Shown here piece by piece: positions 8,678 through 18,287 of a stretch of DNA of 64,000 nt (the stretch's first letter is position 1; every line of letters starts with the position of its first letter). The notes under the pieces were generated by a model. The model was not told the origin of the DNA and did no database searches. It saw only the letters and a list, made by a program, of their open reading frames with translations. This stretch comes from Tissierellia bacterium. Lineage in GTDB: Bacteria; Bacillota; Clostridia; Tissierellales; Tepidimicrobiaceae. A program made the position numbers and the translations under genes. The stretch spans positions 62,001-126,000 of the forward strand of contig DUMS01000007.1 in assembly GCA_012839745.1 (NCBI GenBank), in the 5' to 3' direction.

Positions 8678-10066
8678 TTGAAGACTATAGTAAGAGACAT
8701 CTATAAAAATCCGGATGAATTCTTTGGCAAAGAGGTAGTTATAGAAGGATGGATTAGAACATTGAGAGCTTCTAACAAGATAGGATTTATAGAAGTAAAT
8801 GACGGAACTTTCTTTTCAAATATACAGGTAGTATTCGATGAAAATCTGGAAAACTTCAAAGAGGTAAGCAAATATTCGATAAGCAGTGCCATTTATGTAA
8901 GGGGAACATTGGTTAAAACAGAAGGGGCTAAGCAGCCCTTTGAAATCCATGCAAAGGAAATAGCATTAGAGGCAGATTCTGAGAAGGATTATCCATTGCA
9001 GAAGAAAAGGCATACATTTGAATATTTAAGGACTATAGCACATCTAAGGCCAAGAAGCAATACCTTCAGTGCAGTGTTTAGAGTAAGGTCCTTAACAGCC
9101 TATGCCATACATAAGTTCTTTCAGGAGAGAAATTTCGTATATGTTCATACTCCAATAATTACAGGCAGCGATGCTGAAGGCGCTGGAGAGATGTTTAGGG
9201 TTACAACTTTGGATTTATTAAATGTACCTTTGACAGAAGATAATAAAGTTGACTATTCAAAGGACTTCTTTGGCAAGGAAACAAATCTGACAGTCAGTGG
9301 GCAACTGGAAGCCGAGGCTTATGCTCTGGCTTTTAGAAATGTATATACTTTTGGTCCAACATTTAGAGCAGAAAATTCCAACACAACCCGCCATGCTGCT
9401 GAGTTTTGGATGATTGAACCTGAAATGGCATTTGCTGACTTAAAGGACAACATGAATTTAGCTGAGGATATGATGAAATACATTATAAATTATGTAATGG
9501 AAAAGGCACCTGAAGAGATGAAGTTTTTCAATTCCTTCATAGATAAAGGCCTGATTGACAGGCTGGATAATATTGTAAATTCAAAGTTTGCATGCATTAC
9601 TTATACAGAAGCCATAGACCTTTTGAAGAAGTCAAAGGAGCAATTCCAATATCCTGTAGAATGGGGTACAGATTTGCAGACAGAACATGAAAGGTATATA
9701 TGCGAGAAGGTATTTAAGGGGCCTGTATTTGTTATAGACTATCCAAAGGATATTAAAGCCTTCTACATGAGGTTAAATGATGATGGGAAAACTGTAGCTG
9801 CCATGGATTTACTGGTTCCAGGTGTTGGTGAAATCATCGGCGGAAGCCAAAGAGAGGAAAGGCTTGATATTCTGGAAAACAGAATCTCAGAGCTGGGAAT
9901 GAATAAAGAGGATTACTGGTGGTATTTAGAGCTGAGAAAATACGGCGGAGTAAAGCATGCAGGATATGGATTAGGCTTTGAAAGGGCTATTATGTATTTA
10001 ACTGGAATGGGAAACATTAGAGATGTCATACCTTTCCCAAGAACAGTAAAATCAGCAGAATTTTAG
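8678..10066 (+). CDS. asnS: Asparaginyl-tRNA synthetase
   Basis: Class II aminoacyl-tRNA synthetase charging tRNA-Asn. The N-terminal OB-fold anticodon-binding domain covers about residues 1-105 ([14 protein letters not shown]). The catalytic domain carries motif 2 as FRAEN and motif 3 as [15 protein letters not shown] near the C-terminus. A GTG at 8669 overlaps the AAAGGAG ribosome-binding site, so the TTG at 8678, eight bases after it, is the better start and gives 462 residues. The asparagine specifier in the upstream T-box supports the asparagine rather than aspartate assignment. Confidence 0.95.
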   Translation: MKTIVRDIYKNPDEFFGKEVVIEGWIRTLRASNKIGFIEVNDGTFFSNIQVVFDENLENFKEVSKYSISSAIYVRGTLVKTEGAKQPFEIHAKEIALEADSEKDYPLQKKRHTFEYLRTIAHLRPRSNTFSAVFRVRSLTAYAIHKFFQERNFVYVHTPIITGSDAEGAGEMFRVTTLDLLNVPLTEDNKVDYSKDFFGKETNLTVSGQLEAEAYALAFRNVYTFGPTFRAENSNTTRHAAEFWMIEPEMAFADLKDNMNLAEDMMKYIINYVMEKAPEEMKFFNSFIDKGLIDRLDNIVNSKFACITYTEAIDLLKKSKEQFQYPVEWGTDLQTEHERYICEKVFKGPVFVIDYPKDIKAFYMRLNDDGKTVAAMDLLVPGVGEIIGGSQREERLDILENRISELGMNKEDYWWYLELRKYGGVKHAGYGLGFERAIMYLTGMGNIRDVIPFPRTVKSAEF

Positions 10067-10076
10067 CAACAAAATA

Positions 10077-10105
10077 TTGAATTGTTCATATATATTTGCT
10101 ATAAT
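10077..10105 (+). promoter_or_regulatory. Vegetative promoter of the leuS T-box transcript
   Basis: TTGAAT (10077-10082), a 17-base spacer and TATAAT (10100-10105), eleven bases after the asnS stop. Transcription would begin at the base of the leuS T-box. Confidence 0.75.
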
Positions 10106-10117
10106 ACATCATAAATT

Positions 10118-10350
10118 AGCATAAAACTGTGAAAGGAAGTAGTAAGCCTAATATTAGTTGTAGAGAGCTGTTGGATGGTGAAAAACAGTACTAATTAGGG
10201 CTGAACTCGTCCTTGAGTTGTTAAAGCGAATGAAGTAGCTTTAACCGGTTGAAGCCGTTATTTCTTGAGAGGATAGCATATGCTATCAATTAGAGTGGTA
10301 CCGCGGAAAATGCCTTTCGTCTCTATTCAGACGGAAGGTTTTATTTTTCA
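10118..10350 (+). promoter_or_regulatory. T-box riboswitch, leucine-specific, upstream of leuS
   Basis: The T-box AGAGTGGTACCGCGG lies at 10292-10306, followed by a terminator with CCTTTCGTCT and AGACGGAAGG arms (10313-10339) and a T-rich tail. The specifier is CTC (10206-10208), one base before TCCTTGAG, a leucine codon that agrees with the downstream synthetase. Its specifier-loop spacing is the same as in the asnS leader. Uncharged tRNA-Leu should stabilise the antiterminator. Confidence 0.95.
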
Positions 10351-10379
10351 TAGCATTAAAAAAGCAAGGAGGAGAAGAC

Positions 10380-12791
10380 ATGAAAGAGTATAATCCAAAT
10401 GAAATAGAAAGAAAATGGCAAAGAATCTGGGAAGAGAAAAGGATATTTGAAACCAGCGATGACAAATCAAAGAAGAAATTCTATGCATTAATTGAGTTTC
10501 CATATCCATCAGGTCAAGGATTGCATGTAGGGCACCCAAGACCATATACAGCATTGGATATAGTTGCTAGAAAGAGAAGGCTTGAAGGGTATAATGTACT
10601 CTTTCCAATAGGGTGGGATGCATTTGGATTGCCAACAGAGAACTATGCCATAAAGCACAAGGTTCATCCCAAAAAGGTAACGGAGCAAAATGTTGAAAGG
10701 TTTAAAAATCAGCTGAAGTCTATAGGGTTTTCATTTAACTGGTCAAGGGAAATAAATACAACAGACCCTGACTACTATAAATGGACCCAGTGGATATTTC
10801 TGAAATTATATGAAAAAGGGCTGGCATACAAGCACGAGATGCCAATAAACTGGTGTACATCCTGTAAGGTAGGATTGGCCAATGAAGAGGTAGTAGGAGG
10901 AAGATGTGAACGCTGTGGAGGAGAAGTTGTTAGAAAGGTAAAGAATCAATGGATGCTTAGAATTACTGCATATGCAGATAGATTAATTGATGATCTGGAA
11001 ACTGTTGACTATGCTGAAAAGATTAAAGCTCAACAGATAAACTGGATAGGGCGTTCTGAAGGAGCAGAAGTTAAGTTTAAAATAGCAGGTAAGGAGGATA
11101 GCCTTACAGTATTTACAACAAGACCTGATACTCTTTATGGTGCTACATATATGGTAATAGCACCTGAACATCCACTTATTGATAAATATAAGGATGAAAT
11201 ATTGAATTTAGATGAATTAAACAAATACAGGGAATATGTAAGCAAAAAATCTGATTTTGAAAGAACAGAGCTTTCAAAGGAAAAGACTGGAGTTGAGATA
11301 AAGGGAATTAAGGCTGTAAATCCGGTAAACCAAAAAGAAATCCCAATCTGGATTTCAGACTATGTATTGATGAGCTATGGAACCGGAGCCATAATGGCTG
11401 TACCTGCACATGACACAAGGGACTGGGAATTTGCAAAGAAGTTCAATCTTCCAATTGTAGAGGTTGTTAAAGGAGGAAATGTTGAAGAGGCAGCATACAC
11501 TGATACGGAAAATGGCATATTGGTAAACTCCGAGCTAATAAATGGATTAAAGGTAGAAGAAGCTAAGAAGAAAATAATCAATTGGCTGGAGGAAAGGGGC
11601 TTAGGAAGGAAAACTGTCAACTACAAGCTTCGCGACTGGGTATTCTCACGTCAGAGATATTGGGGAGAACCTATACCAATGATATATTGCGAAGAATGTG
11701 GATGGGTACCAGTTCCTGAAGATGAACTGCCTGTAAAGCTTCCGGAAGTTGAAAACTATGAACCTACAGATACAGGAGAATCTCCATTGGCCAATATAAC
11801 TGATTGGGTGGAGGTACCCTGTCCAAAATGCGGAAAAAAAGCAAGGAGAGAAACTGATACAATGCCTCAATGGGCAGGTTCTTCCTGGTATTATTTAAGA
11901 TATATTGACCCACATAATGACAAAGAAATTGCAAGCAAAGAAGAGCTTCAGTACTGGTCTCCTGTTGACTGGTACAATGGTGGAATGGAGCATACGACTC
12001 TGCACCTTCTGTATTCAAGATTCTGGCACAAGTTTTTATATGACCTTGGAATTGTACCAACCAGCGAGCCATACATGAAGAGAACATCCCATGGAATGAT
12101 ATTGGGAGAAAACAACGAGAAGATGTCTAAATCCAGAGGTAATGTGGTAAATCCTGATGATATAGTAAAGGAATACGGAGCAGATACTTTAAGAACCTAT
12201 GAAATGTTCATAGGGGATTTTGAAAAGAGCGTACCATGGTCTGAAAACGGTGTAAAAGGCTGCAGAAGATTCCTGGAAAGAGTATGGAAGCTACAGGATA
12301 TTGTAGTTGATGGCGATAATTACACCAAAGAACTAGAGACTAAAATTCATAAGACAATAAAGAAGGTTTCGGAAGACTACGAAACCCTTAAGTATAATAC
12401 AGCTATTGCAGCGCTTATGACCTTATTAAATGATTTCAACGACCATGGAAAGATAACAAAGGCTGATTTTAAAACATTCCTGATATTGCTAAATCCTGTA
12501 GCACCCCATATAACAGAGGAGCTGTGGGAGATTGCAGGATTTAAAGGAATGTTAAACCAAAGTACATGGCCAGAGTATAATGAGGAAAAAATTAAAGAAG
12601 AGCTCATACAACTGCCAGTACAGGTAAATGGAAAGGTAAGAGGTACTATTTCCATAAGCCCTGAAGATGATCAGGATAAGGTTAGGGAAATGGTAAGGCA
12701 AAACGAAAATATAAAGAAATATATAGATGGAAAGACCATAATAAAAGAAATATTTGTAAAAGGAAAGATATATAATATAGTTGTAAAGTAG
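10380..12791 (+). CDS. leuS: Leucyl-tRNA synthetase
   Basis: Class I synthetase charging tRNA-Leu, 803 residues, the bacterial length. The HIGH motif is HVGH (residues 49-52) and the KMSKS motif is residues 581-585. A zinc-ribbon-like CxxC pair (CTSC and CERC) lies near residues 160-180, the CP1 editing insertion covers about residues 220-420 with the conserved TTRPDTL, and the C-terminal anticodon-binding and ubiquitin-like extension ends the protein. An AAGGAGGAG ribosome-binding site precedes the ATG. Regulated by the leucine T-box upstream and closed by a strong terminator. Confidence 0.97.
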   Translation: MKEYNPNEIERKWQRIWEEKRIFETSDDKSKKKFYALIEFPYPSGQGLHVGHPRPYTALDIVARKRRLEGYNVLFPIGWDAFGLPTENYAIKHKVHPKKVTEQNVERFKNQLKSIGFSFNWSREINTTDPDYYKWTQWIFLKLYEKGLAYKHEMPINWCTSCKVGLANEEVVGGRCERCGGEVVRKVKNQWMLRITAYADRLIDDLETVDYAEKIKAQQINWIGRSEGAEVKFKIAGKEDSLTVFTTRPDTLYGATYMVIAPEHPLIDKYKDEILNLDELNKYREYVSKKSDFERTELSKEKTGVEIKGIKAVNPVNQKEIPIWISDYVLMSYGTGAIMAVPAHDTRDWEFAKKFNLPIVEVVKGGNVEEAAYTDTENGILVNSELINGLKVEEAKKKIINWLEERGLGRKTVNYKLRDWVFSRQRYWGEPIPMIYCEECGWVPVPEDELPVKLPEVENYEPTDTGESPLANITDWVEVPCPKCGKKARRETDTMPQWAGSSWYYLRYIDPHNDKEIASKEELQYWSPVDWYNGGMEHTTLHLLYSRFWHKFLYDLGIVPTSEPYMKRTSHGMILGENNEKMSKSRGNVVNPDDIVKEYGADTLRTYEMFIGDFEKSVPWSENGVKGCRRFLERVWKLQDIVVDGDNYTKELETKIHKTIKKVSEDYETLKYNTAIAALMTLLNDFNDHGKITKADFKTFLILLNPVAPHITEELWEIAGFKGMLNQSTWPEYNEEKIKEELIQLPVQVNGKVRGTISISPEDDQDKVREMVRQNENIKKYIDGKTIIKEIFVKGKIYNIVVK

Positions 12792-12803
12792 TTTAAAATA
12801 TGA

Positions 12804-12852
12804 AATAATAGTTTTGCTATAGCTTGCTATGGCAAAACTATTATTATATTTT
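12804..12852 (+). terminator. Intrinsic terminator after leuS
   Basis: A 19-bp stem with one mismatch, AATAATAGTTTTGC...GCAAAACTATTATT (12804-12822 and 12827-12845), a 4-base loop and a T-rich tail, directly after leuS and just before the degV ribosome-binding site. Confidence 0.85.
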
Positions 12853-12864
12853 AAGGAGGTATAT

Positions 12865-13692
12865 ATGTCAAATATAAAGATAATTACAGATACAACCAGC
12901 TATATAACAAAAGAATTTGCTGAAAAACATAATCTATCGATTGTCAAATTAAACTATACTTTTGAGAGAGAAACCTATAAAGAAGGATTTCCAGGAGAAT
13001 TTGATGAATTCTTTCATAAGCTGGCCAGTACTAAGCTGTTTCCAACTACTTCACAGCCTTCAACGGGGGAATTCATGGAAGAATTTACTAAAGCCCTGGA
13101 AGAAGGGTATGAGAGCATAATAGTAATTCTTTTATCTTCTAAATTGAGCGGGACTTATTCTAATGCGATGCTTGCTAAGAAGATGTTAGGAGATGAAAGG
13201 ATTTCTATTATAGACTCTGAGCAGGTTGCCTCAAATCTAAGATTTTTGGTGGAAGATGCATTAAATATGGCTAAAATCGGGAAGACTAAGGAAGAAATTG
13301 TAGATCATATAGAAAGCAAAAAGAAGAAAATGTCCATATATCTTACTGTAGATACCCTGGAGTACCTTAAAAGGGGAGGAAGGCTTTCAGGCGTTCAGTC
13401 TGCAATTGGTGATGTATTAAACATTAAACCTATAATAATGTTGAAGGATGGGGAACTTAAGCTGCTGGAAAAAGTGAGAGGAAAGTCAAAGGCAATAAAC
13501 AGCATTGTAGAAAGAATTCCTGAAAGCGTAGAGAAAATTAGCATTTGTCATGTATTAAATGAGGAAGAAGCTCAAAAACTAAAAGAGGCTATAGAATGCA
13601 GATTTAGTAATGCTGATATTTCCATTGACGAATTAGGTCCTGTTATTGGCTGCCATGTAGGACCTAAAGCAATTGGCATATGTTTCTATTAA
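12865..13692 (+). CDS. DegV family fatty-acid-binding protein
   Basis: DegV-family protein of 275 residues; these cytoplasmic proteins bind a fatty acid and, as FakB, present it to the kinase FakA. N-terminal IITDTTSYIT and the TSQPSTGEF loop near residue 63 are typical, as is LKRGGRLSG near residue 165. The ATG at 12865 is chosen because AAGGAGGT lies just before it; an in-frame start at 12829 would sit inside the leuS terminator. No fakA is visible nearby, so the kinase partner is elsewhere and the lipid role is inferred from the family. Confidence 0.9.
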   Translation: MSNIKIITDTTSYITKEFAEKHNLSIVKLNYTFERETYKEGFPGEFDEFFHKLASTKLFPTTSQPSTGEFMEEFTKALEEGYESIIVILLSSKLSGTYSNAMLAKKMLGDERISIIDSEQVASNLRFLVEDALNMAKIGKTKEEIVDHIESKKKKMSIYLTVDTLEYLKRGGRLSGVQSAIGDVLNIKPIIMLKDGELKLLEKVRGKSKAINSIVERIPESVEKISICHVLNEEEAQKLKEAIECRFSNADISIDELGPVIGCHVGPKAIGICFY

Positions 13693-13696
13693 TTTA

Positions 13697-13726
13697 TTGT
13701 TAAATTTATTACAAGTGTGTTATAAT
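13697..13726 (+). promoter_or_regulatory. Promoter upstream of the threonine dehydrogenase gene
   Basis: TTGTTA (13697-13702), an 18-base spacer and TATAAT (13721-13726). It would give a leader of about 120 bases containing the long hairpin at 13760-13800. Confidence 0.65.
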
Positions 13727-13759
13727 AGTAGTTGAATGAAAAGCTGTTTTAACTAAAAA

Positions 13760-13800
13760 CTAGCTTATACTCCCACCTTATGAAAGGGAGTATAAGCTAG
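13760..13800 (+). other. Perfect 15-bp hairpin in the tdh leader
   Basis: CTAGCTTATACTCCC (13760-13774) and its exact complement (13786-13800) enclose an 11-base loop. On the + strand it is not followed by T residues, while on the - strand it runs into TTTTT, the shape of an intrinsic terminator facing the other way, although no - strand gene ends here. It could also be a 5' stabilising or protein-binding leader element. Confidence 0.7.
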
Positions 13801-13852
13801 GATAAACTATCCCAAACACACTTTAATTTCAATAATTATGGAGGTGTGACCA

Positions 13853-14809
13853 ATGAGGAAAATATTAGTTACAGGAGCTTTAGGACAAATAGGTTCTGAG
13901 CTTACAATGCTTTTAAGAAAGGAATATGGCAATGATAATGTTATTGCCAGCAGTAGAAGATATAAAGAGGGACATGACAAATTAATGGAATCAGGAGTTT
14001 TTGAAATTTTGGACGTAACAGATGGAAAACAGATATCTGAAATAGTTCGCAAACATAAAATCAATACCATAATTCACTTAGCTGCTGTTTTATCTGCTGT
14101 AGGAGAGGCAAATCCTCAACAGGCCTGGAATATTAATATGAATGGACTATATAATGTTCTTGAGGTAGCAAGGGAAGAAGGATGTTCAGTATTTACACCA
14201 AGCTCAATTGCAGCTTTTGGTGATTCCACACCAAAGGATAAAACTCCACAGGACACAATACAAAGGCCAAATACAATATATGGAGTAACCAAAGTAGCCG
14301 GTGAATTGCTATGCGATTATTATTTCCATAAATATGGAGTAGATACAAGAGGAGTACGTTTTCCTGGACTGATTTCATATGAAACTCTGCCAGGTGGAGG
14401 AACTACTGACTATGCAGTACATATCTATTATGAAGCCCTTAAGAGCAAAAGATATACCTGCTTTATAGCCAAGGGCACTAAGATGGATATGATGTATATG
14501 CCAGATGCACTTAAAGCAATAGTACAGCTTATGGAAGCTGACCCAGCTAAATTAAAACACAGGAATGCATTCAATGTAACTGCAATGAGCTTTGATCCGG
14601 AAGAAATAGCAGCATCCATAAGAAAATACATCCCTGAGTTTGAACTGGATTATGATGTAGACCCAGTAAGGCAGGCTATTGCAGAATCATGGCCAAATTC
14701 ACTTGATGACTCTGCAGCCAGGGAAGAGTGGGGCTGGAGCCCAGATTATGACTTGGATTCCATGACAAAGGATATGCTTGAAAAGCTAAAGGTAAAGCTG
14801 GGACTATAA
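13853..14809 (+). CDS. L-threonine 3-dehydrogenase, short-chain (SDR/GalE-like) type
   Basis: NAD-dependent extended SDR of 318 residues. The nucleotide-binding glycine motif is VTGALGQIG (residues 6-14) and the catalytic Tyr-Lys pair is Y143/K147 in YGVTK, with the serine in PSSIAAFG. The overall sequence matches the GalE-like threonine dehydrogenases, which oxidise L-threonine to 2-amino-3-oxobutyrate, then cleaved by a ligase to glycine and acetyl-CoA. That suits an amino-acid fermenter. A GGAGGTG site precedes the ATG. No glycine C-acetyltransferase gene is adjacent, so the pathway partner is not visible. A generic sugar epimerase is the main alternative, but the C-terminal EEWGWSPDYDLDSMTKDM segment fits threonine dehydrogenase. 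Confidence 0.85.
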   Translation: MRKILVTGALGQIGSELTMLLRKEYGNDNVIASSRRYKEGHDKLMESGVFEILDVTDGKQISEIVRKHKINTIIHLAAVLSAVGEANPQQAWNINMNGLYNVLEVAREEGCSVFTPSSIAAFGDSTPKDKTPQDTIQRPNTIYGVTKVAGELLCDYYFHKYGVDTRGVRFPGLISYETLPGGGTTDYAVHIYYEALKSKRYTCFIAKGTKMDMMYMPDALKAIVQLMEADPAKLKHRNAFNVTAMSFDPEEIAASIRKYIPEFELDYDVDPVRQAIAESWPNSLDDSAAREEWGWSPDYDLDSMTKDMLEKLKVKLGL

Positions 14810-14864
14810 AAAAGCAAGAAAATGAACAGCACCATTAAATATCTGAAATGATGATAATTTTATT

Positions 14865-14917
14865 AAGCAGCCAAAGTTTAAATGAAGTATTGAGCTTTGA
14901 CTGCTTATTTTTTGTTT
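14865..14917 (+). terminator. Intrinsic terminator after the threonine dehydrogenase gene
   Basis: AAGCAGCCAAAGTTTAA (14865-14881) pairs with TTGAGCTTTGACTGCTT (14890-14906) with three G-U or A-C positions, followed by TATTTTTTGTTT. Confidence 0.8.
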
Positions 14918-14999
14918 CTCACATAATTATTAATTGATTATTACTTTCAGGTTTTATACATATTGTTTAATATAACGATAATTAAAAGGGGGTAGGGAG

Positions 15000-16061
15000 T
15001 TGAAAGGAGTGATATACTGCGGGGAAATGGACACTAGGCTTAATCCCATTTCCTATTTCATTCCAAAAGAGCTAATTCCAATAGGTAATAAACTAATTCT
15101 GGTTTATACCATAGAACTGTTATTGAAATCTGGAATGAATGATTTGGCCATTTTGGTTAATGAATACAACAAGCAAATATTTAAAAAGGTATTAAGGCGT
15201 CATTTTAAAGAGGATTTTTATTACATAGTTTTACCTGAGCCAAAAGGAATGGCCAATGATTTATTATTTGCTGAAGAATTTGTTAAAGAAGAAAGGTTTA
15301 TTGTTATATTAGGAGATAGTTTTTTTGATTTTAATCTGGAAAGCTATATGAAAGGGTTTAAAGATGAAAAAACAAGCTGTAAAATTTTATTAAAGGAGGT
15401 TAAAGACCCTGAAAGATTTCAGGTAGCTTATGTTGGAGATAATAGGATAATAGATCTGGAGGACAGGCCAAAGATGGCTTTTAGCAACTGGGCGGTAACA
15501 GGTTTATATGCACTTAACAGGGACATATTTAAAGCCATAAAGAAAATTAACCCTTCAAGTCATGGTCAGCATAAAATTATCCATGCTGTAAAATGGCTTT
15601 TACAAAACGGGTATGATGTAGGGTATGAAATATTAAAAGGAAAATGGAGAGAATTAGGAAGCCCTTTAGATGTTATAGAACAAAATATTGATTTGCTTTG
15701 CTCCGTAGAGGAAAACATCATGGGAGAAGTAGTTGATTCACGCATTTCAGGTAAAGTAATTCTTGGAGAAGGCTCAGTAATATACAATAGTACAGTAAGG
15801 GGCCCAGCAGTTGTTGGTGAAAACACCACAATTAAAAATTCTTATATAGGTCCTTATTCTTCAATAGGAAATAGGGTTATTATTGATAGGTCAAATTTGG
15901 AGAATTCTATTATATTAGATGGGTGTAATATATTGGGAGTTGAATACCCAATTGATTCTTCAATTATTGGAGAAGGGTCTGTAATTATTGGTAAAAAGGA
16001 AATGAAAAAAACCCATAAGCTTGTAATTGGAAATAACAGTAAGGTGTATTTATCAATATGA
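15000..16061 (+). CDS. Sugar nucleotidyltransferase-like protein with left-handed beta-helix (altered signature motif)
   Basis: A 353-residue protein with an RmlA-type nucleotidyltransferase domain (about 1-230) followed by hexapeptide-like left-handed beta-helix repeats (about 240-340), the layout of long glucose-1-phosphate thymidylyltransferases. The family's triphosphate loop, normally GGxGTRL, reads CGEMDTRL (residues 7-14), so two of the three glycines are gone; the later PKELIPIG lysine segment is kept. It may be a weak or non-catalytic homologue, or have a changed donor. The TTG start follows GGGGGTAGGGAG. It opens a small island of surface-type genes and has no sugar-pathway neighbours (no rmlB, C or D). 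Confidence 0.75.
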   Translation: MKGVIYCGEMDTRLNPISYFIPKELIPIGNKLILVYTIELLLKSGMNDLAILVNEYNKQIFKKVLRRHFKEDFYYIVLPEPKGMANDLLFAEEFVKEERFIVILGDSFFDFNLESYMKGFKDEKTSCKILLKEVKDPERFQVAYVGDNRIIDLEDRPKMAFSNWAVTGLYALNRDIFKAIKKINPSSHGQHKIIHAVKWLLQNGYDVGYEILKGKWRELGSPLDVIEQNIDLLCSVEENIMGEVVDSRISGKVILGEGSVIYNSTVRGPAVVGENTTIKNSYIGPYSSIGNRVIIDRSNLENSIILDGCNILGVEYPIDSSIIGEGSVIIGKKEMKKTHKLVIGNNSKVYLSI

Positions 16062-16235
16062 TAATTGTGAAAAGTCTATTGAGCTTTCATTATTAATTTT
16101 CTAATGCCATAACAAATACTCTTCTAACTTGAATAATTTAATAAATTTGGACTTAGAAAAGTAACCAAACTTATATCACTTCAATATAATGATAATGCAA
16201 AGATAATTATATTCAAAAAGGAAGGAGATGTTGTT

Positions 16236-16772
16236 ATGGCAGTTTACTATCAACCATGCTATAAGCCAAGTAACTGTGAAAAACGTGAATGTGACCGTGG
16301 TTCATCAATAGATTGTAAACCCAAAAATATAGCATTTCACTGCAATAATTTAACTGGAGCAAGTGGTGTAGCGATTATTGCTGTAGGTGATACTGTAACA
16401 CCAAGAAACTTAGGAAATCTATCGATATCTGGGTTAGATTGCTTTAAGAGACCAACTGTAAAGCTTGATCTTACTGCTATAATTACAGTAAATGCAGCTC
16501 TTGCTGTAGATACTACCATAACATTTAGAATATTTAAGAGATGTGGTAATGATCCTGAAACAGAAGTTCAATCCTTTGATGTAGCTCCAGGATTGGCACT
16601 TATAGCTGGAACATCACTACCTGTAGCATTCAGCATATGTGACCATAATGATTGCTTATCAAGATGCTGCGTGTACAGAGTTACAGTAGAAGCAACTGCT
16701 GCAGTTGCAGTGGCATCAGCAATAAATATTAACCAGGGAACAATATCAGCTATAGTATCAGACCTTTGCTAA
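16236..16772 (+). CDS. DUF4489-like protein, possible spore or cell-surface component
   Basis: A 178-residue protein with a cysteine-rich N-terminus (CYKPSNCEKRECDRG near residue 8) followed by a hydrophobic beta-rich domain dominated by Val, Ala, Thr and Ile, and a C-terminal CVYRVTVEATAAV segment. This layout resembles DUF4489 proteins of Clostridia, whose role is unknown. There is no signal peptide or membrane segment. A GGAAGGAGATG site precedes the ATG. Paired cysteines and a low-charge beta domain are common in spore-coat proteins, and neighbours suggest a surface island, but that role is inference. Confidence 0.6.
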   Translation: MAVYYQPCYKPSNCEKRECDRGSSIDCKPKNIAFHCNNLTGASGVAIIAVGDTVTPRNLGNLSISGLDCFKRPTVKLDLTAIITVNAALAVDTTITFRIFKRCGNDPETEVQSFDVAPGLALIAGTSLPVAFSICDHNDCLSRCCVYRVTVEATAAVAVASAININQGTISAIVSDLC

Positions 16773-16848
16773 GGACTGAATATTAAAAATAATACTTTAA
16801 CTCATATATAGTTAAAAGCTTATGTACTAACATTTAACTTGTAATATG

Positions 16849-16898
16849 ATTCTCCTTTCTAGGGAAATTCGGGAGAAATTTGAACTAGAAAGGAGAAT
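16849..16898. terminator. Symmetric hairpin between convergent genes
   Basis: ATTCTCCTTTCTAG (16849-16862) and its exact complement (16885-16898) give a perfect 14-bp stem with a 22-base loop, placed between the + strand DUF4489-like gene and the - strand propeller gene. It probably ends both transcripts, though the T tracts are weak on both sides. Confidence 0.6.
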
Positions 16899-16906
16899 TC
16901 ATTATT

Positions 16907-18190
16907 CTACCATCTAAAGCTAAAGAAACCTCTTTTATTGTATTTTTCTTCAATATCCATTAGTTTGCTTTTTATTAATTCCATGTCTTCTTTAAGACCT
17001 TTTAGCTGGTTTTGCATTTCTAATACAGCAAAATTTAGCTTTTCTAATTCTTTAATATCAGTATCGGGGATGGATTCAGATTCATCCTGTAAAGAATTAT
17101 TATCAATATATATTTTTTCAGATTCAGCATCTTCAGAGTTACTGGAAATTTCTTTTAGGTTTTCGTGGATATTGTGAAAGTAAAAGGAAATATTGCTGTT
17201 ACTCATATTTCCATAGCAGTGGTTTATTTTGGTTTGGGGCTTGTTTGATGAAAAGCTGTAGTGTCTTATTAAATAAATTGGATAGCTTTCTACAGGAGTT
17301 TTATTATCCATGTGCCAGGTATTGCCGTAATCATTTGAAACAAGATTGGAGATTTCCTCCTGAGAAATATATATTATATTTAACATATTACTTTTTTCAA
17401 ACATGATAGCTGGATAATTATCTCCTAAAATTTGCGGCAGGCTTATTTCCTTCCATTGAAATTTGGTATCTCCCACAGAAGAATAGCGTTTATAATTTAA
17501 AAGATAGTCTCCGTTGTTGGAACTATACCATAGTATATGTATATTTTTCTTTGAATCTATGAATAGGTAAGGAAGAATATTATTGACTGCAGATGATGAA
17601 ATTTTAGTAGGATTGGAAGTCCACTTTTTTGTAAATGCATTAAAGAAAAGATAATAAATGTTATAGTTATTATATTCTTTTCCGCTATAAACTAAATACA
17701 TGTTTCCAAACTCATCACTATCAATATAAAACGGGTCAACTGTTTTTTCCGAAAAAATATTAGCTACAATCATCTTTTGCCAATTATCATGGACTTTAAT
17801 AATATGCTCAATGGTCCATAGATTTAAATTTATTAGATTAGCTGAGGCATAGATAATATTTATTGTATTTTTGTGTACGAAAAGGGTTAAATATTTGTAT
17901 GTATTGGAATTGATATCAAATTTTCCTATCAGCTTTTTTTGCCAGGATTCTTCTGAATATATGCAGTAGATTAATTCACCTCTTTTTCGTAAATATATTA
18001 AGTGTAATCTGTTGTTTTCGTCTATAGTAGCAGAAAAGCTCAATACCTTTTTATCAATTATTGTTGAACTGCCCTCCGTATTAGCTTGACTGAATATTAG
18101 GTTATTATTGTCATCTTTGAAAAATATAAAAGACTGGTTTAAGGAGTTGTTAATAAAAATACCATCTGATATACAATAATTTTTTTTCAT
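16907..18190 (-). CDS. Beta-propeller-like (BNR/Kelch-type) protein with C-terminal coiled coil
   Basis: A 427-residue protein on the strand opposite to its neighbours. Residues about 1-330 contain recurring blade-like units of the pattern D-x-x-x-N-h-H/Y-L-h-Y (for example DENNRLHLIYLRKRGELIY, DEFGNMYLVYSGKEY and DSKKNIHILWYSSNNGDYL), as in BNR or sialidase-like propellers. Residues about 380-415 are a heptad-rich coiled coil, ending in the aromatic tail RGFFSFRW. It has no signal peptide, so it is either cytoplasmic (for example mother-cell made and assembled on the spore) or released otherwise. The ATG follows AAGGAGG. The catalytic residues of true sialidases are not recognisable. Function unknown. 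Confidence 0.6.
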   Translation of the reverse strand: MKKNYCISDGIFINNSLNQSFIFFKDDNNNLIFSQANTEGSSTIIDKKVLSFSATIDENNRLHLIYLRKRGELIYCIYSEESWQKKLIGKFDINSNTYKYLTLFVHKNTINIIYASANLINLNLWTIEHIIKVHDNWQKMIVANIFSEKTVDPFYIDSDEFGNMYLVYSGKEYNNYNIYYLFFNAFTKKWTSNPTKISSSAVNNILPYLFIDSKKNIHILWYSSNNGDYLLNYKRYSSVGDTKFQWKEISLPQILGDNYPAIMFEKSNMLNIIYISQEEISNLVSNDYGNTWHMDNKTPVESYPIYLIRHYSFSSNKPQTKINHCYGNMSNSNISFYFHNIHENLKEISSNSEDAESEKIYIDNNSLQDESESIPDTDIKELEKLNFAVLEMQNQLKGLKEDMELIKSKLMDIEEKYNKRGFFSFRW

Positions 18191-18220
18191 TAATATCCTC
18201 CTTATTTCTAAACAAAAATC

Positions 18221-18247
18221 ACAATTCTTCGTATATTACATAATATG
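18221..18247 (+). promoter_or_regulatory. Candidate sporulation (sigma-K-like) promoter
   Basis: AC (18221-18222), a 16-base spacer and CATAATATG (18239-18247) come within one base of the Bacillus sigma-K pattern AC-N16-CATANNNTA. It sits in the 97-base gap between divergent genes and would drive the following gene. Short consensus, so chance is possible. Confidence 0.35.
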
Positions 18248-18287
18248 AAAGTAGAAATGATTTTATTAAATAAAAGGAGTGAAAAAA

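Noticed and set aside
10983-12655. Several - strand open frames inside leuS
   Set aside because: They lie fully inside a clearly real synthetase gene, have no ribosome-binding sites and show no recognisable protein features.
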